A DNA stretch of 64,000 nucleotides, taken from positions 4,588,001-4,652,000 of the forward strand of contig NZ_CP186694.1 in the NCBI RefSeq assembly GCF_049532965.1, written 5' to 3'. How positions within the stretch are numbered: position 1 is the first letter of the stretch; each line of letters begins with the position of its first letter. The stretch comes from Roseateles sp049532965 (GTDB lineage Bacteria; Pseudomonadota; Gammaproteobacteria; Burkholderiales; Burkholderiaceae_C). The notes under the pieces are model-generated. The model worked only from the letters and a program-made list of their open reading frames with translations. It did not search any database and was not told the origin of the DNA. Of the stretch, positions 26,725 through 34,909 are shown piece after piece. A program made the translations under genes and the position numbers.

Positions 26725-27633
26725 ATGGCCGTCAAACTCCGACGCACCGTCGACTATCGAATTGATCCGTTCGATCTGCACCTCTTCGCCGCGGTGATGG
26801 AGCATGGAACGATAACGGCCGCCGCCGCAGCCGTGAACCTTTCCTTGGCCGCTGCCAGTGCGCGCCTTAAGACCTTGGAGATCGCCTCAGGCACGCGTCT
26901 GCTGGAGCGGTCGAAGTCAGGCGCTGCGCCGACCGATGCTGGCCGGGCCTTGGCCAGGCATGCAAATCGAGTGCTGTCGGAACTCGAAGCGCTTCACGTT
27001 GAGATGGCCAGCTTTGGCCACGGCTTGCGCGGCACCATCCGGTTGCTGTGCAACACGGCGGCGCTGTCCGAGGTCCTGCCCCGAGCCATCGGGCATTTCC
27101 TCGCCACCCATCCCGACATCGACGTCGACCTGCAGGAGCTGTCCAGCGAAGCGGTTGTCGACGCGCTGCGCCGGGGAACTGCCGACTTCGGGATCGTCGC
27201 GAACTATGTCGACACCGGCGGCCTGGTGGTACGCCCTTGGGTCGACGATCACCTGGTTGCGCTGGTACCGGCGCGATGGCGCGGTCGCCAACGCACGATC
27301 TCTTTCCGCGATCTGCTTGAACACCCGCTGGTCGGCCTGGCGCGCGACAGCGGTCTGAGCCGCTTCTTGGCAGCGCAAGCGAGCCGCAGCGGTCGGGTTC
27401 CCACTCACCGCGTGCGCCTCAGCAGCTTCGAGGGCATCGCCCAAGTCGTGGCTGAAGGCGTTGGGGCCGCCGTCATGCCGGAGAGCGCGGCTATACGACA
27501 CCGGCAGCCAGGGACCCGCGTCGTTTCGCTGGTCGACGGCTGGGCGCACCGCAAGTTGCTCATCTGCATGACGGCGCAGGGCGCGGAGCTGCCCGGCGTA
27601 CAAGCATTGGCAGACGCGCTGGAAGAACGGTAA
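26725..27633 (+). CDS. LysR-type regulator divergent from the TSUP permease
   Basis: 302-aa transcription factor with an N-terminal winged helix-turn-helix (FAAVMEHGTITAAAAAVNLSLAAASARLKTLE; residues about 20-52) and a C-terminal effector domain (about 100-300). The divergent arrangement with an adjacent transporter, separated by about 80 bases, is typical for LysR proteins that regulate the neighbour and themselves. The inducer is unknown. The ATG at 26725 lies in the intergenic region; a later in-frame start is not needed. Confidence 0.93.
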   Translation: MAVKLRRTVDYRIDPFDLHLFAAVMEHGTITAAAAAVNLSLAAASARLKTLEIASGTRLLERSKSGAAPTDAGRALARHANRVLSELEALHVEMASFGHGLRGTIRLLCNTAALSEVLPRAIGHFLATHPDIDVDLQELSSEAVVDALRRGTADFGIVANYVDTGGLVVRPWVDDHLVALVPARWRGRQRTISFRDLLEHPLVGLARDSGLSRFLAAQASRSGRVPTHRVRLSSFEGIAQVVAEGVGAAVMPESAAIRHRQPGTRVVSLVDGWAHRKLLICMTAQGAELPGVQALADALEER

Positions 27634-27676
27634 GCGGCGCCCGAGGTCACTCTTCGCGCGTCGATCACGCCCAAAG

Positions 27677-28267
27677 TCAACGCGCCCCAGATCCCTCCGC
27701 GCGCTCATGGTGGATCCGCGCGTTCTGACGGTTCTCGCCCCGCTGCACCTGGATCTGCTCGTCGCGGGCGATGTGGCCATTGTGCGCAGCCATCGCTTCC
27801 TTGCGGTTCACCGCAGCCTGGCCATGTTCCAGCGCACCCACTTCGCGGCGCGAGAGCGACCCATCCTTCAGGCCGGCTTCGATGCGGCTCTGCTGATTGA
27901 TGTTGCGCTGCACGTCGGCCTCCATTCGCTTGGCAGAACGGGAATTGGGCGAGGACACCTGCCCGTTGTTCTCCAGCCTTGTGATGTCCGCACTGGCATG
28001 GTTCTGCGCGGCGCGCAGGCGAGCGCGTTCTGCGTCCGACAGATGCCCGTCCTTCAACTCCTGTGATTGCAACCTGTCGATGCGGCTCTGTTCGCGTTCT
28101 AGCTTGCCCGCCTCTTGCACGGTCAGCTTGCCGCTCTTCAGTCCCTCGTCGATCCGGCGTTGCTGGTTGACGTCGCGCTGCACGGTCGTCGCTGTGGACT
28201 GCGCGAAGCTCGCGGCGCACACCGTCATCAGGGCGGCCATTGTCAGCAGTCGAGCATTGCGTTTCAT
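27677..28267 (-). CDS. Secreted protein with two ~75-residue internal repeats
   Basis: 196 aa with a clear signal peptide (MKRNARLLTMAALMTVCAAS, cleavage after SFA). The mature protein is two diverged copies of one unit. The first begins QRDVNQQRRIDEGLKSGKLT and the second QRNINQQSRIEAGLKDGSLS, each followed by a region rich in Glu/Arg/Gln and predicted to be helical. The repeats resemble a conserved but unnamed Burkholderiales family. The start at 28267 has AAGGAAGGA before it; an upstream in-frame ATG at 28375 would remove the signal from the N-terminus. Confidence 0.8.
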   Translation of the reverse strand: MKRNARLLTMAALMTVCAASFAQSTATTVQRDVNQQRRIDEGLKSGKLTVQEAGKLEREQSRIDRLQSQELKDGHLSDAERARLRAAQNHASADITRLENNGQVSSPNSRSAKRMEADVQRNINQQSRIEAGLKDGSLSRREVGALEHGQAAVNRKEAMAAHNGHIARDEQIQVQRGENRQNARIHHERAEGSGAR

Positions 28268-28580
28268 ATCGGTCCTTCCTTTCCGGGTCAGTGAGCACGG
28301 AGGGCGTTTGCCCTGCGCGAGATCAACGCGCTGCACTGCGGCCCGGCGGACAGGAACGACGTCTCCAGGTATCACCGGAGGGTAAAGAACTCTGAAGTCA
28401 AGCTCGAATCAAGATCGGATCAAACGCGCGTGAAGTCCGGCGGCATGCGGCGTCGCCGAGGCTCTATCGCCGGTCGCATCACTGGCCGGATCAAGTCCTT
28501 GAACACTTCTCGATCGCGAAGATGCCGATCGTCTCCGTGTCCACTTAACATCCGCTGCTCACATCCAGGGAGGACGAATC
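28268..28580. other. Divergent spacer, no gene seen
   Basis: 313 bases between two divergent genes for exported proteins. It presumably holds both promoters. I see no convincing -35/-10 pair and no RNA-like hairpin. Confidence 0.4.
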
Positions 28581-28913
28581 ATGAGAACGATCGCGCGACA
28601 AGTTTCGATGCTGGCATTGGCCGTGATGGCGGCCTTACCGACGGTGGCCAGCGCGGCCGGCCGATTCACCGGTGCCTTCAAGCCGGCGGGGCCTTACGTG
28701 TCAGGTGGGAACAACTACTACTTCCGGGTGCAGGGACTGCCCAGTTCGGCCAACTGCCTCCAGAACTGGGCCTTCGTCGACGAGGCCGATTCCGGCTCGA
28801 AGGGCAAGATCGCGACGCTTCTGATGGCATATGCGCAAGGCCGCAATGTGTCGCTCTATGTGGAAGAGGACGGTGCCGGGTACTGCCGGATCATCGAGTT
28901 GGTTGTGCAGTGA
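28581..28913 (+). CDS. Small secreted protein with a possible disulfide
   Basis: 110 aa with a signal peptide (MRTIARQVSMLALAVMAALP, cleavage near ASA) and a mature domain of about 85 residues. That domain has two cysteines (SANCLQNWAF and GYCRIIEL) and alternating beta-like strands (NNYYFRVQGL, RNVSLYVEEDG). No family recognised, but the fold looks compact and complete. The ribosome site AGGGAGGA precedes the ATG at 28581. Its last 23 bases overlap the end of the convergent acetolactate synthase gene. Confidence 0.8.
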   Translation: MRTIARQVSMLALAVMAALPTVASAAGRFTGAFKPAGPYVSGGNNYYFRVQGLPSSANCLQNWAFVDEADSGSKGKIATLLMAYAQGRNVSLYVEEDGAGYCRIIELVVQ

Positions 28914-30711
28914 CTGCCTTCCCCAGCATCACCTCCTGATGCCCCTTCCCCGCCGGAATCATCGGGAAGCAGTTCTCCGCCGGCGCGACTGCCACATCGA
29001 GAAAGTACGGCCCGTCGCTCGCGAGGCATTCCGCCAATGCCGCATCCAGCTCTTCCCGTCGCGTCACGCGTGCGGCCTGCCAACCGAATCCCCGCGCCAC
29101 CGCGACGAAGTCCGGCATGCACGCGTGATAGCTGTGGCTGTAGCGCTCGCCATGGTGCAGCTCCTGCCACTGCCTCACCATGCCCATGTGGCCGTTGTTG
29201 CAGAGCACCACCTTCACGCCTGCGCGATGCTGGCGCGCCGTCGCCATCTCCTGCAGGTTCATCAGGATCGACGCGTCGCCGCTGACGCACACCACCAACC
29301 GCCCGGGATGCGCGATCTGCGCGCCGATGGCTGCCGGCAAGCCATACCCCATCGTCCCCGCGCCGCCCGAGGTGAGCCAGCGCCGCGGCTGCTCGAATGC
29401 CAGGCGTTGCGCCGCCCACATCTGATGCTGGCCCACGTCGGTCGACACGATCGCGTCCCGGCCGGCGAGTTGCGCCCGCAACCGGGTCATCAACGCCTGC
29501 GGCGCGATGACCTCCGCCGTGTCCTCGAAGTCCAGGCAGCGTCGCGCCCGCCAGGCGCCGATCTCGGTCCACCAGTCATGCAGCCGCTCCGGAGCCATCG
29601 CGCGCCTCGCGAGCGCTCGACGCAGGCGCGGCAACAGCGCGCCGGCATCGCCCCGCAGCGCGAGGTCCGCGCGACGCACCTTGTCGATTGACGCCGCATC
29701 GATGTCGAGATGAATCACCTTCGCCGCCGGCGCGAACTGGTCCAGCCGGCCCGTCACGCGGTCGTCGAAGCGCGCCCCCACGCAGACGATCAGGTCCGCG
29801 TGGTGCATGGCCAGATTGGCCTCCAGCGTGCCGTGCATGCCGAGCATCCCCAGCCACTGTGGCGAAGAGGCCGGCAACGCGCCCAGCCCCATCAGCGTCA
29901 AGGTGCATGGCGCGCCGGACATCGACACTGCCGCCGCGAACTCCGTGCAAGCGGCGTCACCCGCGTTGATCAAGCCGCCCCCGCCGTAGAACACCGGCCG
30001 ACGTGCTGAAGCGATCCAGTCCGCGGCGCATTCAATGGCGCCGATGTCGACGACGCCGCCCGCGGCCGCAGTGCGGCCTCCAGCCTTCGAGCGCGAGGAC
30101 GTCCGCGGCGTCAATTCGAGCTGCACATCCTTCGGCACGTCCAGCAGCACCGGCCCCGGCCGTCCGCCCATGGCGATGTCCACGGCCTTGCACACCATCG
30201 CCGCGACATCCCCGCCTGGCCGCAACTGCGCATTCCACTTCGTCACAGGCCGTGAGATGCCCAGCGCATCGCATTCCTGAAAGGCGTCGGTCCCGATGGC
30301 CCAGCTATTCACCTGACCGCTGATGCAGAGGATCGGCACCGAGTCGCACAGCGCATCCAGCAGACCCGTGGTGGTGTTGCTCATGCCCGGCCCCGAGGTC
30401 ACCAGCACCACACCCAGCCGCCCCGTGCTGCGGGCATAGCCCTGGGCGGCATGCACGGAGGCCTGTTCATGCCGTACCAGGATGTGCCGCAAGCGCGGCT
30501 CCCCGTGCAGCGCGTCGTAGAGCGGCAGTACCGCGCCGCCGGGATAGCCGAACACCGTGTCGACGCCGCAGGCGACCAGCGCGTCCAACAAGGTCTGAGC
30601 GCCATTGCGCGGTGGCGGGGAGGCTGCTTCCACAGGCGCTCGCCGCCGCGCAGGCTCGACATTCGTCTTGATCAGGGTGTCCAGCACGGCGTCATCGGTC
30701 CTTGCATTCAT
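28891..30711 (-). CDS. Thiamine-pyrophosphate enzyme, acetolactate synthase large-subunit type
   Basis: 606-aa ThDP-dependent enzyme of the IlvB/IlvI family, which condenses two pyruvates (or pyruvate and 2-oxobutyrate). The N-terminal domain has the catalytic Glu in LVRHEQASVHAAQGYA, a middle FAD/ADP-type domain follows, and the C-terminal domain has the ThDP motif GDASILMNLQEMATA...CNNGHMGMVRQWQ. The start at 30711 gives a slightly longer N-terminus than usual. There is no small regulatory subunit gene (ilvH) beside it. The divergent Lrp-family gene suggests regulation by an amino acid. Confidence 0.9.
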   Translation of the reverse strand: MNARTDDAVLDTLIKTNVEPARRRAPVEAASPPPRNGAQTLLDALVACGVDTVFGYPGGAVLPLYDALHGEPRLRHILVRHEQASVHAAQGYARSTGRLGVVLVTSGPGMSNTTTGLLDALCDSVPILCISGQVNSWAIGTDAFQECDALGISRPVTKWNAQLRPGGDVAAMVCKAVDIAMGGRPGPVLLDVPKDVQLELTPRTSSRSKAGGRTAAAGGVVDIGAIECAADWIASARRPVFYGGGGLINAGDAACTEFAAAVSMSGAPCTLTLMGLGALPASSPQWLGMLGMHGTLEANLAMHHADLIVCVGARFDDRVTGRLDQFAPAAKVIHLDIDAASIDKVRRADLALRGDAGALLPRLRRALARRAMAPERLHDWWTEIGAWRARRCLDFEDTAEVIAPQALMTRLRAQLAGRDAIVSTDVGQHQMWAAQRLAFEQPRRWLTSGGAGTMGYGLPAAIGAQIAHPGRLVVCVSGDASILMNLQEMATARQHRAGVKVVLCNNGHMGMVRQWQELHHGERYSHSYHACMPDFVAVARGFGWQAARVTRREELDAALAECLASDGPYFLDVAVAPAENCFPMIPAGKGHQEVMLGKAVTAQPTR

Positions 30712-30801
30712 GCGGGTCAGTATCCCGGCGCGCCTTCGAAAATGGTTCCCGTTATTGCCTCCTAGAATCACCGAGTCAGCAAATCTTCCTTCCATATAGC
30801 G
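30712..30801. promoter_or_regulatory. Divergent control region of the ALS-like and Lrp-like genes
   Basis: The 90-base spacer is the only place for both promoters, so the Lrp-type protein probably binds here and controls both genes. No match to the E. coli Lrp consensus long enough to be decisive was seen. TATAG at 30796 lies too close to the ATG to be a normal -10. Confidence 0.5.
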
Positions 30802-31269
30802 ATGGATCAGCAAATCAAGCTCGACAAGTTCGACCGCGCCATCCTCCGGGCGCTCCAGCGCAACGCCCGGGCCAGCCTGCAGGAGATCAGCGACGCGGTC
30901 GGGCTGACGACCTCGCCGTGCTGGACGCGGATCAAGCGTCTCGAGGAATCCGGCGTGATCGAGGGCTACACCGTCCAGGTGAATGCCGAGAAGATCGGCC
31001 GGCCCGAGCAACTGATCGTCCAGCTGACGCTGAACAAGCACACCGACGCGGCGATGGCGGAATTCGCGCGGCACCTCGAGGCGATTCCCGAAGTCATCGA
31101 CGCCTACCTCGTGTCGGGCGACTACGACTATGTCCTGCGGCTCTCCGTGCGCGACACCCGCGACTACGAGCGCCTGCTGCGCGAGAAGCTCTACAAGATT
31201 CCCGGCGTGCGCCACAGCAAGTCGAGCTTCGTGCTGCGTTGCCTGAAGGCCAGCTCATTGCCGCTGTGA
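30802..31269 (+). CDS. Lrp/AsnC family transcriptional regulator
   Basis: 155-aa amino-acid-responsive regulator. The N-terminal helix-turn-helix (LDKFDRAILRALQRNARASL...EISDAVGLTTSPCWTRIKRLEE) is followed by the RAM/AsnC_trans_reg effector domain (about 70-150; DYDYVLRLSVRDT). It is divergent from the acetolactate-synthase-like gene, which it probably controls, and ends eight bases from the end of the convergent GntR gene. Confidence 0.95.
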   Translation: MDQQIKLDKFDRAILRALQRNARASLQEISDAVGLTTSPCWTRIKRLEESGVIEGYTVQVNAEKIGRPEQLIVQLTLNKHTDAAMAEFARHLEAIPEVIDAYLVSGDYDYVLRLSVRDTRDYERLLREKLYKIPGVRHSKSSFVLRCLKASSLPL

Positions 31270-31276
31270 CGGGCGC

Positions 31277-32029
31277 TCAGCCGCCCGCAAGCCCTTTCCG
31301 ATCCCGACCTGCCCCGGAGGCCGAGCCATCGCCCTCGCCACGCGGCCCCAGTTCCGGCACCTTCAGCAGCCGCAGCATGTAGGTCCGCGACGCGGCGACA
31401 TGCCGTCGCACCGCCTCGCCGCCGGTGTCCGGGTCCCCGTGCGAGATCGCCTCGAGCATCGCCCGGTCCTGGACGGGCAGCGCCTCCAGCTCCGGCGCCC
31501 ACAGCGCCATCCGGGCCCGCCGGAACGCCTCCAGCAGGCGCCCGCGCGATGCCTGCAGGCCCATGGCCTGGACATTGCCGCCCATCCGCGCGAGATGGTC
31601 CTGCAGGGCCTCGTCGGCCACGAGCAGCTCATGCACCATGCCCTCGCGCGCCGCGTGCTCCACCGGCATCAGCAGCCCCTGCGCGCGCGCCAGCGCCTCC
31701 GCGCCGCGTTCCTCCCCGGCCAGACGGCAGGCCCGCGCCAGCAGCATCGACTGCAGCGCCTCGCGGATGTCGAAATACTCATCGATGAAGCGCGCGTCGA
31801 CCGCCCGGACCACCGCCCCCTTGTTCATCCGCATGTCCACCATGCCGTCGCCCTGCAATTGCAGCAGGGCCTCCCGCACCGGCACGTTGCTGACGTTGTA
31901 GTGCTGGCTCAATTCGTGCAGGGTCAAGTGTTGCCCAAGGCGCCAGCAACCGTCCTCGATGTCGGTGCGGATCTGGTCGCGCAGGCGCAGGTAAGTCGGC
32001 GCATTGATCGGATGTGAGGAACGAGCCAT
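31277..32029 (-). CDS. GntR family regulator (FadR/FCD subfamily)
   Basis: 250 aa. Residues about 11-75 form the GntR winged helix (LTLHELSQHYNVSNVPVREALLQLQ...GAVVRAV), followed by a helical FCD-type effector domain (about 85-215) with metal-binding-like His/Asp residues (EYFDIREAL, RRHVAASRTYMLRLL). The C-terminus adds a Gly/Arg-rich tail (about 225-250) of no clear function. The ATG at 32029 has GGAG in the region before it. No obvious target operon is adjacent, so its regulon is unknown. Confidence 0.9.
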   Translation of the reverse strand: MARSSHPINAPTYLRLRDQIRTDIEDGCWRLGQHLTLHELSQHYNVSNVPVREALLQLQGDGMVDMRMNKGAVVRAVDARFIDEYFDIREALQSMLLARACRLAGEERGAEALARAQGLLMPVEHAAREGMVHELLVADEALQDHLARMGGNVQAMGLQASRGRLLEAFRRARMALWAPELEALPVQDRAMLEAISHGDPDTGGEAVRRHVAASRTYMLRLLKVPELGPRGEGDGSASGAGRDRKGLAGG

Positions 32030-32350
32030 CGCGGATCTCCGTCCGGGGTGTGCGGTGAAAGAGACGTCGACTCTAAGGAGTCCGTCCCGTACGCAAGCCA
32101 TTCGCAGCGGGCCCTCGCCGGTGTTCTTGCTCTAGCGCAATGAACGACGGGATCAGCGCCGAATCGACTGCTCAATCGACGTGTTTGTCGCCGCTTTGCC
32201 TACTGGAATCGGTGGAATCGGTCCCCTGTCCTTGGCAAACTGTGTGTCGTTTCCGCATCGTCCACCACCAAGCGCTACAGTCGCGGCCGGGAGGTCTGCG
32301 ACCCAGAGGCGAATGCCCGATGTCGAATCAACCCGAATGGAGCTGGCTGA
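32030..32350. other. Spacer between GntR and H-NS-like genes, no gene seen
   Basis: 321 bases carrying the promoters of both divergent genes. It contains short direct repeats (ATCGACTG...ATCGAC near 32162-32179 and GAATCGGTG...GAATCGGTC near 32209-32221) that may be regulator sites or accidental. No small protein or RNA is supported. Confidence 0.4.
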
Positions 32351-32710
32351 ATGGCCAAATCATTGAAGCAAGTCCTGAGTCAGATCGAAAAGCTGCAGAA
32401 GGAAGCTGAGGCGCTGCGCGCAAAGGAGATCTCCGGGGTCGTCGCCCGGATCCGCGAGGCCATCGATCATTACGGGCTCACGCCCGAGGAGCTGTTCGGC
32501 TCGAGCCCCGCCAAACCACGGGCCCGCGGCGCTTCGGCAAGACCGGCGAAGGCCGCCTCAGGCAAGCGCAAGGCGCCGCGCGGCACCGGTGCGCCCAAGT
32601 ACCACGACGGCGCCGGCAGGACCTGGACCGGCGTCGGCAAGCGCCCGAACTGGTTCAAGGAAGCCCTGGCCGCAGGCAAGTCGGCCGAGGACTTGTTGAT
32701 CCGGAACTGA
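32351..32710 (+). CDS. H-NS family nucleoid protein (Burkholderiales type)
   Basis: 119-aa DNA-binding protein. An N-terminal helical oligomerisation region (LSQIEKLQKEAEALRAKEI) is followed by an Ala/Lys/Arg-rich linker (about 52-78). The C-terminal H-NS DNA-binding domain has KYHDGAGRTWTGVGKRPNW and ends KSAEDLLIRN. These proteins silence transcribed, often foreign, A/T-rich genes. The ATG at 32351 has no strong ribosome site. Directly downstream, on the other strand, lie two tandemly duplicated genes, and a copy of this gene's last codons recurs between them. Confidence 0.9.
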   Translation: MAKSLKQVLSQIEKLQKEAEALRAKEISGVVARIREAIDHYGLTPEELFGSSPAKPRARGASARPAKAASGKRKAPRGTGAPKYHDGAGRTWTGVGKRPNWFKEALAAGKSAEDLLIRN

Positions 32711-32789
32711 CGTCGTCGTTCGGGCCGGCGGACCTTGCATCGGGTCGATCGCCGACTCGAGCGCCGGTGCCGTTCATCCGGTGCTTTGC

Positions 32790-32807
32790 GGCGCCCCAAC
32801 GGGCGCC
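32790..32807. terminator. Hairpin between convergent H-NS-like and effector-like A genes
   Basis: A seven-base perfect stem GGCGCCC-CAAC-GGGCGCC, 80 bases after the H-NS-like stop and 14 bases after the stop of gene A. There is no T-run. The second duplicated unit lacks it, so it was inserted or lost after duplication. Confidence 0.4.
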
Positions 32808-32820
32808 CGCATGCCAGTGC

Positions 32821-33753
32821 TCAACGCTTGCCGCCCCGGCCATGTTCCCACATGAAGAGTTTCAGGCGGTCCATGACGGCTTTGCGAACGTCGCTGGCGC
32901 CCATCCAGTCGCGGTGCATGTCCGCGGTGGCGGCCTTGTTGACCTTCTCGAAGTCCTTGAGGTGGTGGAGCAGCTTTTGTTGCTCTTCTGGAGCGAGCGT
33001 AGCGAGGGCTCTCGCGACGCTGCTGGTGGCCTGAGCGATCACCGCCTGGAAGGCCTTCTGTGTGTTGTCTCCGGACGCGGCCGCTTGCTCTGCGCTCCAA
33101 AGCGCAGTCGCTGATTTTCCAATGGCTTCGCCGGTCAGTTTGTCCACGAATTCCTGGGTCGCGGCGGGGGTTCCGAAGTCGCCTTTCCGCTGACGCAGGA
33201 TCGCGTTCATGAACCCTCCGGGCTTGGGCTTGGCGAAGGCCCGGACCGCATCGCCAATGAAGTCATCCAGTTTGTCGCGTTCGTGCTGGACGTCGGCACT
33301 CGGTCCCGCTGGGAGCCTCGATGGAGACGTTCGTCCCGTCCGCTGGGGCACGGGCGATGGCGGGGTGTTGGTCCGCGAGGACTCGAGCGATGGCGGGGCG
33401 TTGGTCCGCGAGGGCAAGGGCGAGGTCGGTGGCGTGTCGGCCCGCGCCGGCACGACGCGCGCGGTGTGATTCAACACCGCGTAGACCGTGTCGTTACCCG
33501 CCCTCTGTTGTCGTTCCAATTTCTCCTGAGCCCTCTCCCGAATGGTAGCCAGGGCGCCAGGCGGCACAGCCTTCGAAAGCTCCACGTAGATGGGCTCCTT
33601 TTGGCCGGGGAGGTGGGTCGTGGAGGACGATTCGCCGGAACGCTGCGACGGGTGCCCCTCATGGGCGTTGGCAGGTGAATGGGGCGACGCCTCCGACGCG
33701 TCCAGCGCGGTATGGGCGGGTAGCGGCGATGAAAATCCGGTGATTGACGGCAT
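32821..33753 (-). CDS. Effector-like protein A with EPIYA-type tyrosine motif
   Basis: 310 aa, family not recognised. The N-terminus is polar, without signal peptide or membrane span. Residues 53-59 read EPIYVEL and 88-94 DTVYAVL, both like tyrosine-phosphorylation motifs of host-delivered effectors. A Pro/Ser/Thr-rich linker (about 100-150) follows, then a helical C-terminal domain (about 155-310) shared with the adjacent protein B (FGTPAATQEFVDKLTGEAIG, LAPEEQQKLLHHLK). The ATG at 33753 starts after the same upstream sequence as B. Delivery by a secretion system is inference. Confidence 0.8.
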   Translation of the reverse strand: MPSITGFSSPLPAHTALDASEASPHSPANAHEGHPSQRSGESSSTTHLPGQKEPIYVELSKAVPPGALATIRERAQEKLERQQRAGNDTVYAVLNHTARVVPARADTPPTSPLPSRTNAPPSLESSRTNTPPSPVPQRTGRTSPSRLPAGPSADVQHERDKLDDFIGDAVRAFAKPKPGGFMNAILRQRKGDFGTPAATQEFVDKLTGEAIGKSATALWSAEQAAASGDNTQKAFQAVIAQATSSVARALATLAPEEQQKLLHHLKDFEKVNKAATADMHRDWMGASDVRKAVMDRLKLFMWEHGRGGKR

Positions 33754-33901
33754 GGCACAAGGTAGGAGTTGAACGAATCGGCCTGCCTCGCGTGGCAGCC
33801 CGGCGTTGTCAGTTTTTCCCGCGTCCGCCTCGGTTCTTCCCCTTCCACTTTCAGCTTTCGTTCGCGAAAGCCGGCTTGCTCACGTCCCGCCGGCGTTGCG
33901 C

Positions 33902-33934
33902 AAGTCGGCCGAGGACCTGCTGATCCGACACTGA
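33902..33934 (+). pseudogene. Orphan 3' fragment of an H-NS-like gene
   Basis: Eleven codons, KSAEDLLIRH plus stop, in the same orientation as the intact H-NS-like gene and nearly identical to its last codons (KSAEDLLIRN). The fragment was carried along in the tandem duplication and cannot be expressed as a functional protein. It is a useful marker of the duplication junction. Confidence 0.8.
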
Positions 33935-33983
33935 CGTCGTCGTCCGGGACGGCGGACCTCGCATCGGGTCGATCTTCCAACGC

Positions 33984-34787
33984 TCAAGGCTCGCCATCCC
34001 CGCCATGTTTTCGCATGAAGCCTTCCAGGCCGTTCTTGACGGCCATCCGAACCTCGATGGCGCCCGGCGAGCCGCGGCCCGCTTGCCGGGTGACGGTGGT
34101 GTAGACGTTATCCAGGCCCTTGAGGTGGTGGAGCAGCTTCGCTTTCTGTTTTGGAGCGAGCGCATCGAGGGCTCTCTCGACGCTGTTGCGGGCGTGATCG
34201 GACACCGCATCGCTAGCTGTCCGGCCGCTTCTTGACGGGGCCGCTTGCTCTGCCGTCCAAAGTGCACCCGCTGCTGCGCCAATGGCGTTGCCGGTCAGTT
34301 TCTCCGCGAGTTCCTTGGTCGCGGCGGCTGTTCCGAAGTTGCCGTTCCCCAGACCCGGAATCGCGTTCCAGAACCCTCTGCGCTTTGGCTCGGAGAAGGC
34401 CAGAACCACATCGCGGATGGCGTCTTCCAGTTTTTTGCGTGCGGACTGGACGGCAGCGCTCGGCGCCTCCGGCGTGTCGGTCTCCGGCGACTCCGGGGCC
34501 GGGACCCTCAACTTCGCATAGACCGTGTCGGTATCCGTATTCCTTTGCGCCCGCTTTATCTGGCCCCTCCTCTGAAGGGTATGCCAGGTGTCGGGCGGCA
34601 CTAGCTCCGACAGTTCCAAGTGGTTCAGGTGCTCGCTGTCGGGACGGTAGGCCGGGGTGGACGATTCGCCGGAACGCTGCGACGCGTGACCCTCATGGGC
34701 GTTGTCAGGTGAATCGTGCGACGCCTCCGCCGCGTCCGACGCGATATGGGGTGGCAGCGGCGACGCGGATCTGATGGCTGGTGGCAT
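33984..34787 (-). CDS. Effector-like protein B, paralogue of A
   Basis: 267 aa, clear paralogue of the adjacent protein A over its whole length. Shared features are the start (MPPAIRSASPLPPH), NAHEGHASQRSGESS, DTVYAKL at 87-93, and the helical C-terminal domain (FGTAAATKELAEKLTGNAIG, LAPKQKAKLLHHLK). The EPIYVEL motif of A is replaced by EHLNHLEL, which lacks the tyrosine, and the Pro-rich linker is shorter. No signal peptide or membrane span. The ATG at 34787 lies at the same place relative to the duplicated upstream region. Function unknown. Confidence 0.78.
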   Translation of the reverse strand: MPPAIRSASPLPPHIASDAAEASHDSPDNAHEGHASQRSGESSTPAYRPDSEHLNHLELSELVPPDTWHTLQRRGQIKRAQRNTDTDTVYAKLRVPAPESPETDTPEAPSAAVQSARKKLEDAIRDVVLAFSEPKRRGFWNAIPGLGNGNFGTAAATKELAEKLTGNAIGAAAGALWTAEQAAPSRSGRTASDAVSDHARNSVERALDALAPKQKAKLLHHLKGLDNVYTTVTRQAGRGSPGAIEVRMAVKNGLEGFMRKHGGDGEP

Positions 34788-34909
34788 GGCACAAGGTGGT
34801 AGTTGAACGAATCGGCCTGCCACGCGCGGCGGCCCGGGGCTGTCAGTTCGCCCGCCGTCCGATTCGGTTCTTCCACTTACAGCTTTCGTTCGCGCGAAAG
34901 CCGGCTTGC

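Larger units (their letters stand above)
32677..33900. repeat. Tandem duplication, unit 1 (H-NS tail plus effector-like gene A)
   Basis: 1,224-base unit beginning inside the last codons of the H-NS-like gene, covering effector-like gene A and its upstream region, and ending in an 18-base junction (33883-33900). Its first 74 bases (32677-32750) match 33901-33974 at 67 positions by my manual count. Its upstream portion (33751-33882) matches 34785-34912. This is a direct tandem duplication with later small insertions. Confidence 0.85.
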
